Source: Gautieria morchelliformis (lineage: Eukaryota > Basidiomycota > Agaricomycetes > Gomphales > Gomphaceae). From it: a stretch of 64,000 nucleotides of DNA. The stretch's first letter is position 1, and every line of letters begins with the position of its first letter. Where the stretch lies: the NCBI GenBank assembly GCA_015179125.1, contig WHVA01000060.1:248001-312000 (forward strand). Reading direction: 5' to 3'. Made by a program: the position numbers and the translations under genes. Positions 10,622-23,000 of the stretch are shown here, in pieces. The notes under the pieces are model-generated. The model made no database searches. It was not told the DNA's origin and saw only the letters and a program-made list of their open reading frames with translations.

Positions 10622-10939
10622 TAATATCGTGTATTAGTGAACACAGCGAATGCCCGGATAACTTGTGCGAATAAGTATGCCGTTCGGCGAATAGGTGAAC
10701 TAACAAATGTTCACAAGATAAGAGGGCTGCCCAAACGGAGCTTGCCCTATCTACAGTCGTAGCGAAATAGCCAGTGGCACTTGACGGTATAACGTGCAAG
10801 GTGTCACGGAAGGGCTGTCTAAGTAGCGACAATCCCTTCGCCGGCAAAGGTACTCCTTCGGAGTCCTTCGCCGACAGCGCAGAAAATAGTTCGAAGGCTA
10901 AGGTAACGAAGATGAAGTATGAGAACCCACCAGTGATGC
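10622..10939 (-). repeat. Remainder of the LTR-X copy split by the TIR element
   Basis: This segment matches the reverse complement of 32156-32470 closely, including CTTCGCCGGCAAAGG and the GTGTTCACTAATACACGATA region. It breaks off at about 10939, where the Ty3-A leader begins, so this LTR is incomplete. Confidence 0.8.
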
Positions 10940-11297
10940 CTAAGTTGTAAATAACCCATGTACCTACATGTACATTAGTTATTACATAATCCCAGTGGGC
11001 CCCTTAGGGACCCACTGTATAGTTTATGTGTGGGAACCGGCTAGCGGTCCCCATCGCATCTTACTCTTACCTGTCACTACGTAGCATTCAGAATACCACT
11101 CATTGGTCAAGTTCTGCAGTGCCCTTGTGATACAAGGTCCTAAGATCGACATCTTTACACCTTTTTGAACTATTCTGCGGTTGATTGCCACGCGACCAAC
11201 CAATAGTGGATTCGAAGCAATCTTGAAAAAGATCGCTGCGTCGACGACTAAACATCGTTGAGACCCTCCAGTAGACCCTCTACTGTCGGCTGCGAGC
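10940..11297 (+). repeat. Probable 5' LTR remnant and leader of Ty3-A
   Basis: Non-coding sequence directly ahead of the Ty3-A gag start. It has a TATA-like CTGTATAGTTTATG near 11015-11028 and a short inverted repeat GTGGGCCCC...GGGACCCAC nearby. No matching 3' LTR was found after pol, so the LTR borders cannot be confirmed. Confidence 0.4.
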
Positions 11298-14200
11298 ATG
11301 ATGATTCCACGCAGTCGAAGATGGACACGAGCGATGAGCTCGAGGTCCACACCCCAGGCGCAGCCCAGTGACACGACGGCTGACGCTAGCCTGGACCAGG
11401 AAACCAGGACGATAGAAGACGGAGAGATCGTAGATCTCACCGCCCTCGTCCCCTCAGTAGAGAACGAGGAAAACCCCGAACACATCTCGTCGAGCGTGGC
11501 CGAAGAAGAGACGACGCCGAGCGACGAGCCGGCACCGCCCCCCCATCTCCCTCTGCCCGAGGACAAAGGGAAGGGCAGAGAAGTCTGGCCGTCGTCAGAC
11601 GGTAGAGCAACAACGTCGAGACGGGCACAAAGCCACGACTCAAAACGACGCTCACGAAGTAGAGCGATGACGATCGTCCCTGAAGGAGGACGAGGGCAAA
11701 AAAGACGAGCCCCAGATGATGGTCAGGACTCGGAATACTCGAGCTCTAGTCGCAAGAGCTCGAGGGCTCACGCCATCGACCACGAGACGGCAGAGGCCCT
11801 GAACAAACAGGTGCAGGCTGCGTTGCACCGAAGCACGCTGATGCGCCACAAGCACGATCAGCTGGCATCGCAGCTTGATAATGCCGCCGCCGCCCTAATG
11901 GCAATTTGCAAGGAACTCCACCAGGCGGAGGAGGTCAGGCTGCAAGATGCAGCCACGCTGGAGGACGTCCAGAAAGCAGTCCACCCACGCGGGGAACGCG
12001 ACGCAACTCGTCCGAGCTCGCGACAGTCCGCAGCTAACGAATGCAGTCGCGATGCACGCCGAAATGAGCGAGACAAACAGCGAATGCCACCACCAGCCGT
12101 CCCAGTCGAACAGGACGTAAGGTTCGGGAACGAACCTCAGGAGCAACCGGCTGCCCCAACGGCCAGCCGTAAAACGATCCAACAGATCGTTAGGGATCAG
12201 GTCGCTTCAGAGCCTGACTCTGAAACGACGACCGAGAGCTTAGAGCTCGAAGTCGCACACTGGCAGCGTAAAGAAGCCGCAGCCGCGCGCCACCACACAC
12301 GGGCTCTCGAGCTACTAGCCAAGAACGCCGAAGAGACGGTGGCCCACAGCCACACCGCTCAGCTGCCTGATGAGCAGCTCACGCAAGCCGTACAGGAGGC
12401 ACGGCAAGCGCACGCTGCCTACAACAGCAGGCTACGGATCCGCAACGCGGGACTGACCGGGGACACCAGGCACAAAATGCCCCCGGAACCGAGAGCACAA
12501 AATGCTCCCGATCCTGAGCCCGATCCGGGCCCGGGGCCCGTCAGGGCATATAACAGCCTACTCCGCGCGGCGTCACAACCGCGCGAGCGATCCATGGCCC
12601 CAACGGAAGGCCAGGGAATCCCTGACCAGGCCGATGTCGTGCCAATGGAGCCGTACGACAGGATCACGCGGATGATCCGCGTGGCGTTGGCAGACGCCGC
12701 GGACACAGACCCGGAGAAGTCTGTGCTAGCGAAGGCCGGCGTAAAATTGGCCCACCCCGAGCCATATGCAGGGGGATCGGACCTCGAAGAGTTTGAAATC
12801 TTCGTGGCAGCCATCCTACGATGGCTGAAAATGAATTGCCTCCTAGGACCAACCAGCATCGACATGCAGGTCGGCTATGTGGGCACTCGCCTCACCGGCG
12901 AAGCCCAGGAATGGTTCCTTCGAAACGTTGAACGCTTCGATCGCCAGGTCCGCATCTGGACGCTGGAATCTGTGATGCAAGGCCTTCAAAAGAGGTTCCT
13001 GCACACACTGACATACCATCACGTGTCGAATAAGTTCGACGCGGTCATGCAAGGCATGAAAACCGTTCAGGAGATGCTGAACGAGCTCACGAAATACGTG
13101 GCACGTATGATACAGCCGCCAGACGAGTACACGTTCCGGAGACGGTTCGTATCTGCGCTACGCGAAACGCTGCGCAACGAGGTCCTCAAAAAGGGCTATA
13201 ATGCCGAGAGCATCTCAATAGAGCAACTCTTCGAGACGGCCCGGATGATCAAGGAGGCATCCCAATACAACATGGGGATGCGCCACGCAGAAAGCGCAGC
13301 AGCAACGGCAAGCGCCGCCCGGCTCACAGGGAGCAAGCCGTTGACACAAACGGGCCTGACCAGGCCCAGCCTGTTCGCAAGAAGCGGAACAGGTCAATGG
13401 CTACCGCCCTCACACCCAGCACAAGCTGGACGCCCGCCTGAAGCTAAACAGCCTCAAGCGTCAGGACCGTCCCCGCGACCTGCCCCACCGACGATAATGT
13501 CAGGCCGGCCCAATGACAGGCCCAGCGGCAGCCAAAGCAACACTGCATGCTTTGAAGGCAGCCAGCCTGGCCACAAGAAGGCAGAATGCCCCCGGCTTAG
13601 GTCCGGTATAAGGACAGCGGCCATGAGGCACGACGGTGAAGCCGAGGATCCAGAGACGGATCCCGATCAAAGCTCTCTTCAACAGATTGATGAAGAGGGG
13701 GAGGGTGATCCTCAACCCAACGACACTCTGGATAACGGAGACATGCCCGCTGAAGAGTGGGACCCTGAGCCGTCCCAATACTATGAATGGGACGAGGAGG
13801 TGGAAGACACCACCTACAGGTCCAGCGCGATCAGATTCGCGCTGGAAGACGAAACTGCCACGAAAGTCATGGCGGCACGCACATCGGTCACGCCAGACAA
13901 GGCGGCCGAGCCAGTGTATCACCACCGAAGCAAACACAGAACGCGGCCAATGCGTCCGCGTAGTGAGAACCATACCCTATCGGGGTACTGGGAAATAAAC
14001 GGCGTAAAAGCCCACTGCCTGCTAGATAGCGGCAGCGAAGGGGTACTGCTGTCCCCCGAATTCACGCGAGCTACCGGAATGAAGACATTCTCCCTGGAGC
14101 AACCAATCACGCTGCAGCTAGCCTGCATAGGCAGCCATTCCACGATCAACTATGGAATGAACACGACCATCAAGTTTGGTCGCGGGACATACGACGAATA

Positions 14201-14426
14201 CTTCGATGTAGAAAACGTCGAATATTACGATGCGATCTTAGGGACACCGTTCCTAAGGAGATTCGGCATAACCCTGGACTTCTCGAGCCCAGGGACGATC
14301 CGCAAGGGAAACGAGGTGATCCCCACGGGCAAGGTCTCATTCGACGACGACGAATCGAAGAACGAGGACAAGGGGCCACGGGTGAGCAGGATCACCCAAG
14401 CGCCGACGCCGAACCTGGCTCATTGA
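11298..14426 (+). CDS. Ty3-A gag with protease domain
   Basis: Starts with ATG-ATG at 11298 and runs 1042 residues. A long charged N-terminal extension with coiled-coil character is followed by a retrotransposon gag core (about residues 490-660). The C-terminal aspartic protease has active site LDSGSE near residue 909. A zinc-knuckle relic lies near residue 750 (C-F-E-G...G-H...C), where the second Cys of the CCHC pattern is replaced. Gag packages element RNA and the protease would cut the polyprotein. The frame ends at a lone TGA (14424-14426) and continues open in the same phase into pol, so gag and pol were probably one frame or are joined by stop readthrough. Confidence 0.85.
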   Translation: MMIPRSRRWTRAMSSRSTPQAQPSDTTADASLDQETRTIEDGEIVDLTALVPSVENEENPEHISSSVAEEETTPSDEPAPPPHLPLPEDKGKGREVWPSSDGRATTSRRAQSHDSKRRSRSRAMTIVPEGGRGQKRRAPDDGQDSEYSSSSRKSSRAHAIDHETAEALNKQVQAALHRSTLMRHKHDQLASQLDNAAAALMAICKELHQAEEVRLQDAATLEDVQKAVHPRGERDATRPSSRQSAANECSRDARRNERDKQRMPPPAVPVEQDVRFGNEPQEQPAAPTASRKTIQQIVRDQVASEPDSETTTESLELEVAHWQRKEAAAARHHTRALELLAKNAEETVAHSHTAQLPDEQLTQAVQEARQAHAAYNSRLRIRNAGLTGDTRHKMPPEPRAQNAPDPEPDPGPGPVRAYNSLLRAASQPRERSMAPTEGQGIPDQADVVPMEPYDRITRMIRVALADAADTDPEKSVLAKAGVKLAHPEPYAGGSDLEEFEIFVAAILRWLKMNCLLGPTSIDMQVGYVGTRLTGEAQEWFLRNVERFDRQVRIWTLESVMQGLQKRFLHTLTYHHVSNKFDAVMQGMKTVQEMLNELTKYVARMIQPPDEYTFRRRFVSALRETLRNEVLKKGYNAESISIEQLFETARMIKEASQYNMGMRHAESAAATASAARLTGSKPLTQTGLTRPSLFARSGTGQWLPPSHPAQAGRPPEAKQPQASGPSPRPAPPTIMSGRPNDRPSGSQSNTACFEGSQPGHKKAECPRLRSGIRTAAMRHDGEAEDPETDPDQSSLQQIDEEGEGDPQPNDTLDNGDMPAEEWDPEPSQYYEWDEEVEDTTYRSSAIRFALEDETATKVMAARTSVTPDKAAEPVYHHRSKHRTRPMRPRSENHTLSGYWEINGVKAHCLLDSGSEGVLLSPEFTRATGMKTFSLEQPITLQLACIGSHSTINYGMNTTIKFGRGTYDEYFDVENVEYYDAILGTPFLRRFGITLDFSSPGTIRKGNEVIPTGKVSFDDDESKNEDKGPRVSRITQAPTPNLAH

Positions 14427-17400
14427 AGCCAGGAGGACGAGTCGCGAGACGACTCGTCCTCAAACTCACCCTACAGTCGTAGGGAGAGACGCTCTCACCT
14501 AACGGTGAAAGCAATGGGAAAGAGGAAAGTGGGCCGGTGCGCCGCGGGACCTAATAGACGCCATCAGCGCCTAATGGCTTCTAAGCCAACCACTACCATC
14601 ATCCTCATGGATGATGACCTTCCTCGCCTCCGCGAGGAATGGATGGAAAGAATCACTGACCTAGTCAGTGGAATTCCATTAGAACTCCCACCACTACGGG
14701 AGATCAACCATGAGATCAACCTCATCGATCCCAACAAGCACATGCGGTATCGACTACCGAAATGCCCCGAACACTTCCGAGAGGAACTGTCGGCAAAGAT
14801 AGAACGATACACCACTGCAAAGTGGTGGATTCCGGCAGTAGCGCAGCAGGCAGTGCCCATGCTGTGTGTGCCGAAGAAGAACGGTACATTAAGAACTGTC
14901 TTCGATCTGCGCCAGCAGAACGAAAACACGGTGAAGGACGTCACACCCTTCCCGGATCAGGATATCATACGCAGCGACATGGCTCGCTGCCAATATCAAA
15001 CTAAACTCAATATGTCAGAAGCATACGAGCAGATCCGGATCCATCCGGATCACGTAGCAAAGACAGCCTTTGCCACGATCCTCGGCACCTTCAGGAGCCA
15101 GGTGATACAGATGGGGGACTGTAACACCCCGTCAACATTCCAACGGCTGATGACAGCCATTTTCCGCGACTGCATAGGTTGCTTCGTCCATGTATACATG
15201 GATGACATCTTCATATTCTCGCTCTCAATACAAGAGCATGAAGAGCACCTCTACATCGTCTTTGACAGACTGAGGAAGAACCACCTCTTTCTGAGCAAGA
15301 AAAAGGTGGACCTCTACTCCATCCGAATGGAGTGCCTCAGCCATATGATCGATGGCCGAGGGGTACATGCCGACGAGGATAAGATGCAACGCATCCGCGA
15401 GTGGCGCAGGCCACGGACGTTCAACGACGTCCAGCATTTCCTCGGGCTCGTACAGTATCTGGCACACTACATGCCGGATGTTAGCGCATATACCACCCCG
15501 CTATCGGGATGTGTGCGTAATAACCATCCATTCGAATGGACACCACTGCTCGACAAATGCTGGCAAAGCATTAAGGCGTTGGCCTGTAAGGCCCCGATCC
15601 TGCGTCCAGTAGACGCAAGGTGCCCAGAGCCGATCTGGGTGATCACCGACGGATCAAAAGCCGGTGTCGGCGCGGTCTACGGCCACGGTCCTGACTGGAA
15701 AACTTGTCGACCTGCCGGCTTCTTGTCAAAGAAGTTCAGCGTTGCTCAGCAACACTACCGGACTCACGAGCACGAGACGATCATGGTGCTCGAGGCTCTC
15801 ATGAAATGGGAGGACAAACTGCTGGGGCGAAGGTTCACCCTCGTCACAGACCACAAGGGACTCGAGTACTTCGAGACCCAGAAGAGCCTATCTGACCGAC
15901 AGGTCAGATGGTGGGAGTTTCTATCCCGGTTCAATTTCAACACCGTTCATGTAGACGGTGTAGAGAACAAGGTAGCGGACTGCCTGTCGCGCTACTACGA
16001 GAGCGACACGAGTGATGACAATCACCCGGACCACGTCTTCATGACTGCGGATGCGCGTTTAGACCCGTACGGTGAGTTATTGCCCACCGACCGGTATGTC
16101 GAGCTGCGAACAGCGGCGACAAGACGCTCTAAACGCCTCGCTGAGAAGACAGAGGCGAGAGTAACAGAAGCCGCCGCATTAAACAAGGGCTCACCAGAGC
16201 CCGCGAACGTCGCCGCATCCAGCGACGACGAGGATGACGTCAGAGCCATCGCCGCAGGGAATAACGGCGCACCCCTGCGCCGGATCGTCGAGCAAGGCGT
16301 AGACCTGTCTAAGGTCCTGCGAGACACGTACCATAGGGACAGCATGTTCACAAAGATCATGGCGCACCCGGACGCGCACCCGAGATTCGGGATCCGGGAC
16401 AGGCTCATCTGGACTAAGAATCAGCTCAAGAGAGACGTCATTGCCGTCCCCCGCTCTGTTCTTCAAGGGGGAAGGAGGCTGATCGAAATTATCATCGATC
16501 GGGCACATCAGATAGTCGGCCACTACGGCCATCTGAAGACTTCGAACTACGTTCGAAGAGCATATTGGTGGCCGGGCATGAGCCCAGACATAGAGGCGTT
16601 CTGCGCATCGTGCGCGAGGTGTCAGATGACGAAAACCGGGCCACAACGGCCCAAAGGCCTACTACACAGCCTACCCATTCCAGATAGGCCGTGGCAGTCG
16701 ATTGGCATCAACTTCATGGGGCCCCTGCCCAAGTCCAACGACTGTGACTACCTGATGGTAGTCATCGACCGACTAACGTCGCTCGTACACCTGGTGCCAA
16801 CCACGACGAGCGTGTCAGCCAAGGGAGTAGCCTGGCTGTTTCTGAAAGAGGTCATCCGACTGCACGCAGTTCCCGACTCCATCGTCTTGGACAGAGACTC
16901 AAAGTTCACGTCGATCTTCTGGCGTGAACTCCAGCGACTCATGGGGACTAAGCTCCTCATGTCAACTGCCTTCCATCCACAAATGGATGGAGCAACCGAG
17001 CGGGCAAACCGCTCGATCAGCCAGATATTGCGTGCGGTCGTCAGAGACGATCAGAAGGATTGGGCAGTGAAATGCCCAATGGTTGAGGTCGCCCTTAACA
17101 GCAACATCAGCGCGACCACAGGATTCGCACCTTTCGAGCTGAACCACGGCTATATGCCACGGATAGACCTCCCCATATACGCGGACACCCCGTTCAAGGG
17201 GGTGGCCCGATTCGCACATCAGGCAAAATGGAACCTGATGGCGGCACATGATGCAATCATAGAGCATCGAGTGACGCAAACGTTTCACGCAAATAAGAAA
17301 CGTATGGCGAGCGACAGGTACGCGGCCAACGACCGCGTCTACCTTTTGACACAAAACCTAACTCTCCCGAAAGGAAGAGCCAGAAAACTAGTCCCGCGGT

Positions 17401-17804
17401 ACATCGGACCGTACCGCGTCGTCGAGGCTCACAACGACGCCTCGACGGTGACCCTTGATCTTCCCGACGAACTGAAAAGCCGTCGCATTTCACTGGTGTT
17501 CCATCTCGTGTGGCGATACGAGGCTACCAACGACGAATTGTTCCCTCGTCGTGAGGCCAAGTCATTTTATAACTTCGGAGCAAATGACGACGAGGAGTGG
17601 CTCATCGACGGGATTATCGCACATCGATGGATAAACTCGACGGACCTGGAGTTCCAGGTCCGTTGGACCCTAGGCGATGTGACATGGGAACCCATGTCGT
17701 CCTGCAAGGACCTCGAAGCCCTAGATAGCTACCTAGAGCTTCGGGGGGTGGGGGCAAGCTACGTGACCTCCCCAGACGCCGCTAGACGTGTCTGTCACGT
17801 GTAG
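14427..17804 (+). pseudogene. Ty3-A pol: reverse transcriptase, RNase H, integrase, chromodomain
   Basis: The frame is open from 14427, with a first ATG at 14505, to a TAG at 17802-17804. The order is reverse transcriptase with YMDD at residues 231-234 (counted from 14505), RNase H (TDGSKAGVGA), integrase zinc finger (H-H-C-C near 665-720), integrase core, and a C-terminal chromodomain (about 1025-1080). Two catalytic positions are altered. Residue 169, in KLN-MSEAY where the family has KLD, is Asn (15009-15011). Residue 736, the first integrase acidic residue, is Asn (16710-16712). Both fit G-to-A changes of Asp codons. The length is normal for a chromovirus, so this is a structurally intact but probably inactive element. 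Confidence 0.85.
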
Positions 17805-18231
17805 ACCACGTGACGCGCCGGCCATGTTACAATTCCAACATCATACACATTCCCACTCCACATATCCCCATTCCCCCTGCCCAGAACCCATATCATAAAC
17901 CGTGCCACTAATCATCAGTCCACCCCTCGAACACACACATCTCCACTCGCTACACCACAACGCCCCACCGGTCCACGAGTGTACAGACGATGCAGCCATC
18001 AGCGGATCCGCCCCCGAACCCCGAGACCGAGATGCCCCCACGGATCAGTAGTACGATCGTTCCATCACACGCTCCACTTCGTATAGACGCGTTCCGATTC
18101 TGATAGTTTTCGATCACTCGTTTCCATCCCCCCTTCCCCACATACCACACATTCCTTATGTCCATTTCATACGACTCCTTTCCTATTCGACAAGTAGAAT
18201 ACACGTGCATAACAGCAGCCGGCACCCCAAC
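17805..18231. other. Unassigned stretch between Ty3-A pol and Ty3-B
   Basis: C-rich sequence of about 430 bp without a convincing gene. No LTR matching the Ty3-A leader is present, so Ty3-A seems 3' truncated or this is its non-coding tail. CCAAC precedes the Ty3-B LTR. Confidence 0.4.
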
Positions 18232-18711
18232 TGTCAGGGGACACCCTGTTTTCCATTTCCAGTTCCGACACCACACCCAGTTCCGACTCCATTTCCGACT
18301 CCGCTTCCGGTTCCGATTCCATCTCCGCATCCGCTTTCGGGAACGATTCCGCTTCTGGGAGAACTTCCACCAGTTCTGTTCGCCTTGCCAGTTCCACTCC
18401 AATTTCCGACTTCCGCCCCGGAACAGTGTCGGAAATCAAGCGACTCGCATAATAGGTGGCATCAAGGGTCGATCAAGGGTCAGGGGGATGCAGGGTTGAT
18501 GGCGGGTGCCAAGCGTTGTCCCTGGCTGCGCAGCGTAGTATAATACGGGCTCGCTGACATTGGGGGTCCTTAGACTTTTCTCTTTGGATTTCCCCTTGTC
18601 AGGTGAGAACCCCCTCTCTTGTATGCTCTGTTCGTTTATACATACTTTGGATTTCCCCTTGTCAGTTGTGTGGTAGTGTGATCTCCACGACTAGCCAGGG
18701 TTGCCCTTACA
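18232..18711 (+). repeat. Ty3-B 5' LTR
   Basis: 480 bp, dense in TTCCG motifs in its first 200 bp. It is 18 bp longer than the 3' LTR because of one extra copy of an ACACCACACCCAGTTCCG-type segment. The solo LTR at 30990-31470 has the same extra segment. Confidence 0.9.
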
Positions 18712-18898
18712 GCAGAAAAGTCTCTCCCCTAGAGGACCGGCGGTCGTACTGCGCGTTGCATTCGCCATAGGTGCGTTCGGAATCGGAGACAGCGACTCGG
18801 AGATCGCAACCTCTTCCGCACATACAGCGTACGACAGCCCCTCTTCTTACGTCGAGCTCCCAACCCCGGAAACCCCGTCCCATATTGCTCCTTCCAAC

Positions 18899-20073
18899 AT
18901 GGATCCGGACGATCGTCTTCGGAATATGGAGGAGGAATTGACGCGGAACCGGATGAAGACCGACGCGATTGAAACAGCCTTACAAGCGATTTTGGCTAAG
19001 TTAGATATTCCACAAGGTGGTGGAAATGAAATGCTGGATGATCCGGATTTCGGAAAAGCGGAACTAGCGGAAAAGAGGATGTCCGCGAAGTTAGCAAAGG
19101 TCAAACCCGCAACTCCGGCTGACTTTGACGGAGATCGGGAGAAGGGACGCACATTCTTCAACACATGCAGCATCTACTTCGCAATTGTCGGAGACCTCTT
19201 TCCGAACGACCAGGCTCGGATTCACTGGACGTTGTCCTTTTTCAAATCGGACCGCGCAGCCCGTTTTGCAAACAAGGTGATCCGACATGAAGCAAAGGAC
19301 AAGGGGAACTACTTCCGGGACTGGGACGCGCTCGAGAAAACATTTTCCGACCAGTTCTGCCCGAAAAACGAGCAGCTCACAGCCCTTACAAAGCTCGAGG
19401 GGACGGGCTGGTACCAGGCCAAAGATCCGGTCGATGACTACATCGATCGCTTCCAGGAGCTCATCGACCTTGCGGAATATGACGACGACAAGACGATCGT
19501 CATCAAATTCCGATGAGGACTTGATCCGACGCTCCAGAACCAAGTTGCGCTGCTCGGGGATGGAGCTCCGGATTTTGATGACCCGGAAGGGTGGTACCAA
19601 GCTGCGCAGAAGGTTTCTCGGAACAGGGAGGCAAATGAGGCCTTCGTGGAGACGAGTCGGAACACGACACGCAGTTCCGCTCGTCCTACTCAACCTGTGC
19701 CAAAACCCGGAAGCGCATTCATTCCCACACGGAAATTATTTCCGATGCTTGCTCCGCCTGCTCCTATTAGGAACCATAGCCCTCCTCCCTCGAAGGTGGC
19801 CCTGCCCCGATGGATGTTGACCGCATGCGCGGAAAAGGCCACGGAACTATCACCTGCTTCCGCTGCCGACAACCAGGCCACTACGCTCGCGAGTGCCCCC
19901 AAGCCTTTGATATCCGGCTTATGACCACAGAGGAGAAACTCGAGATCCTTCCAGAGTTCCTCGCGCTTGCAGACGTAAACGGAGTGCCCACTGCGGAAGA
20001 GCTTTCCGAAAATGCGGAACATGGTCTACCGGAAGCGGAAGATGCGTCGGATTTTGTGACACGCAGCGGGTGA
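18899..20073 (+). pseudogene. Ty3-B gag, broken
   Basis: From the ATG at 18899 the first 205 residues contain a coiled-coil start and the retrotransposon gag core up to a TGA at 19514-19516. That codon sits where the preceding and following sequence read through as one gag domain. The same frame continues to about 19790. The zinc knuckle CFRCRQPGHYAREC (near 19860-19900) is in another frame (19810-20073), so there is a one-base shift between 19790 and 19810. A further shift at about 20070 separates it from pol. All three lesions fall within 600 bp. Confidence 0.8.
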
Positions 20074-23000
20074 GATGTGTGCCCCTGCTGCCTGTACATA
20101 ACCGGTTTGCCTGTCTTGAAGTAGAGAATGAAAAGCCCCCACTCCCCTCACTTCGTACAGACCCACCGGATAAAGTCACACAAAAACCAAATCTGACACC
20201 CCATCCATCCCGCATCCGCCCTTGGGAGAGACGCCTTCCGAAGCGCTATGTTGTTGCTGCCACCCCTGGCCCCAAGTCACTAGTCATTAAGGTGGAGATC
20301 CAGACGACAGATACGGCGGAAGTCAAATCCGGACCCGCCCTTGTCGATTGCGGGGCCACTGGTCAGTTTATGGACCGGGACTATGTGGAACGGAACCGAC
20401 TGACCACGCGGAAGTTGCAACGTGCAATCCCGGTGTTCAATGTGGATGGAAGCCCCAATGAGGCAGGGTCCATCACGGAGATAGTAGACACAATTCTCCG
20501 CTACGATGGACACTCAGAACGCACTTCCTTTGCAGTCACCAGCCTGGGGAAGCAGGACATCATCCTCGGGTTTACCTGGCTTCAGGAGCACAACCCGGAG
20601 ATCAATTGGCAGACTCGGAAGGTACTGATGAGTCGATGTCCAGCCAAGTGTCACATGTGCAGGTCGGAACTGCGGAAGGAGCGCCAGGAGCAGCGGAAGA
20701 CCGAACGGCTCATACAGACATGTCGTTCTGGCCCCCATCCACTGCTTGCAGAAGAAGACTCGGAAGCGGAATTTGAACCGGATCCCACTTCCGATTCCGA
20801 TTCCGATTCCGATTCCGACGTCATCCGACTCGGCCTGGAAGACATTCTGGCGGAAGGGGAGCGCTTGCTGTACGTAAACCTTCCGCCGGAAGCGGAACAC
20901 ATCCGCGCCACCGGAAATATTTCGCAACGCCTTGCTGAAGCCTCCAAGAGGCATGATAGAGTAGAGGCGGAAATTCCGGAGTACCTGCGAGAGTTCGAGG
21001 ACGTCTTTTCCAAGGAGTCGTTTGATACCCTGCCTCCACGGAAGCTGTGGGACCACGCCATCGAGTTGGAGCCTGGGTCAAAGCCCACCAACTGCAAGGT
21101 CTACCCGCTGTCACCCAAGGAGCAGGTAGAGCTCGATGCATTCCTTGCGGAAAACCTCCGTACAGGGAGGATCCGCCCCTCCAAGTCACCCATGGCATCT
21201 CCGGTGTTCTTCATCAAGAAGAAGGATGGCTCGCTCAGACTTGTGCAGGACTACCGGGCCTTGAATGCGATCACGATCAAGAACCGGTACCCCATTCCAC
21301 TCATTTCCGAACTGATCACACAACTCCGCGGGGCGAGGTACTTCACTAAGCTGGATGTCCGCTGGGGCTTCAACAATGTCCGGATCCGGGAGGGAGACGA
21401 GTGGAAGGCCGCATTCCGCACCAATCGAGGACTCTTTGAGCCACAGGTCATGTTCTTTGGCCTCACCAACAGTCCCGCCACATTCCAGACGATGATGAAT
21501 GACATTTTCCGTGACATGATAGCAGAAGGGGTTGTCTGCGTCTACCTCGATGACATCCTCATTTTCACGAAAACAATGTCCGAACATCGGGAAGTCGTGC
21601 GGAGAGTGCTGGAACGGCTCCGGGAGTACAACCTGTGTCTCAAGCCGGAAAAGTGCGAATTTGAGCGGACGCGGATAGAGTATCTTGGGGTGATTGTGTC
21701 GGAAGGAAAGGTGGAAATGGACCCAGTCAAAGTTTCCGGTGTATCGGATTGGCCCGTGCCGCGAAACAAGAAGGAGGTCCAGTCCTTCATTGGGTTTGTC
21801 AATTTCTACCGGCGGTTCATCAAGGACTTCTCCTGCCACGCCCGTGCCCTCTTCGACCTCACCAAGAAGGAGGTTGGATGGCGGTGGGGAGAGCCGGAAC
21901 AGACTTCCTTTGACAAACTCAAGGAGCTGATCACTTCCGCCCCGGTCCTGATCTTTCCCGACGACTCTCGCCCTTATCGAGTCGAGGCGGATTCTTCCGA
22001 CGCAGCTACCGGAGCGGTCTTGTCACAGCAGTCATCGGAAGATGGTGGGGGGTGGCATCCGATTGCCTTCTTCTCTAAGAGCCTTAGTCCGGTCGAGCGG
22101 AACTATGAGATCCATGACAAGGAGATGCTGGCAATCATCCGAGCGCTGGAGGAGTGGCGACACTTCCTCGAGGGTGCTCTATGCCCTTTTGAGATCTGGA
22201 CAGACCACAAGAACCTCGAGTATTTCCGCACGGCTAAGAAGCTGAACCGACGACAAGCACGGTGGTCCCTACACCTGTCCCGGTTTGACTTCATGCTCCA
22301 CCACCGCCCCGGCCGCACCATGGGCAAGCCCGATGCCCTATCCCGCCGCGCGGATCACGGAAGCGGAAGTGGAGACAACGCGGATATGACACTGCTCCGC
22401 CCAAGTCTCTTTGCAATCCGTGCCCTAGAAGGAGTAACTGCAGTTGGGGCGGAAGCGGAAATGCTCCGGGATATCCGGAGGCAGTACCGGAATGGAGAGA
22501 AGGAGGAGTCGGTGGTGAAGGCAGTGGAGGAACTCCGGAAGGGGCACTCACGGTCTGTACGGGCAGCGGAATGGTCGGAACGTGATGGACTGCTCCACTT
22601 CAGAGGCAAGGTCTATGTTCCGGGTGGGGCGGACCTCCGCCGTCGCATCGTGTCCCAGCACCATGACACACGGGTCGCTGGGCATGCTGGCAGGTGGAAG
22701 ACGCTGGAGTTAGTGGCTCGGAATTACTGGTGGCCTCAGATGTCCCGCTACATCGGACAGTACGTGAAGACGTGTGACCTTTGTCTCCGAACCAAAGCGC
22801 AACGACGTCCGCCCGTCGGAGAACTTGTTCCGCTCCCGATTCCCGAATCCCGCTGGGACACCATCAGTGTCGACTTCATCGTTGAACTCCCAGAGTCTCA
22901 TGGCTACGACGCGATCATGAACGTCGTGGATTCGGTGAGCAAGGTGTCCCACTTCATTCCGACGCACACGACGATCACAGCCCTCGGAGCGGCCCGCCTG

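Noticed and set aside
11437-17493. Minus-strand frames of 60-180 residues opposite Ty3-A gag and pol
   Set aside because: They are shadows of the long plus-strand coding sequence, with no family features.
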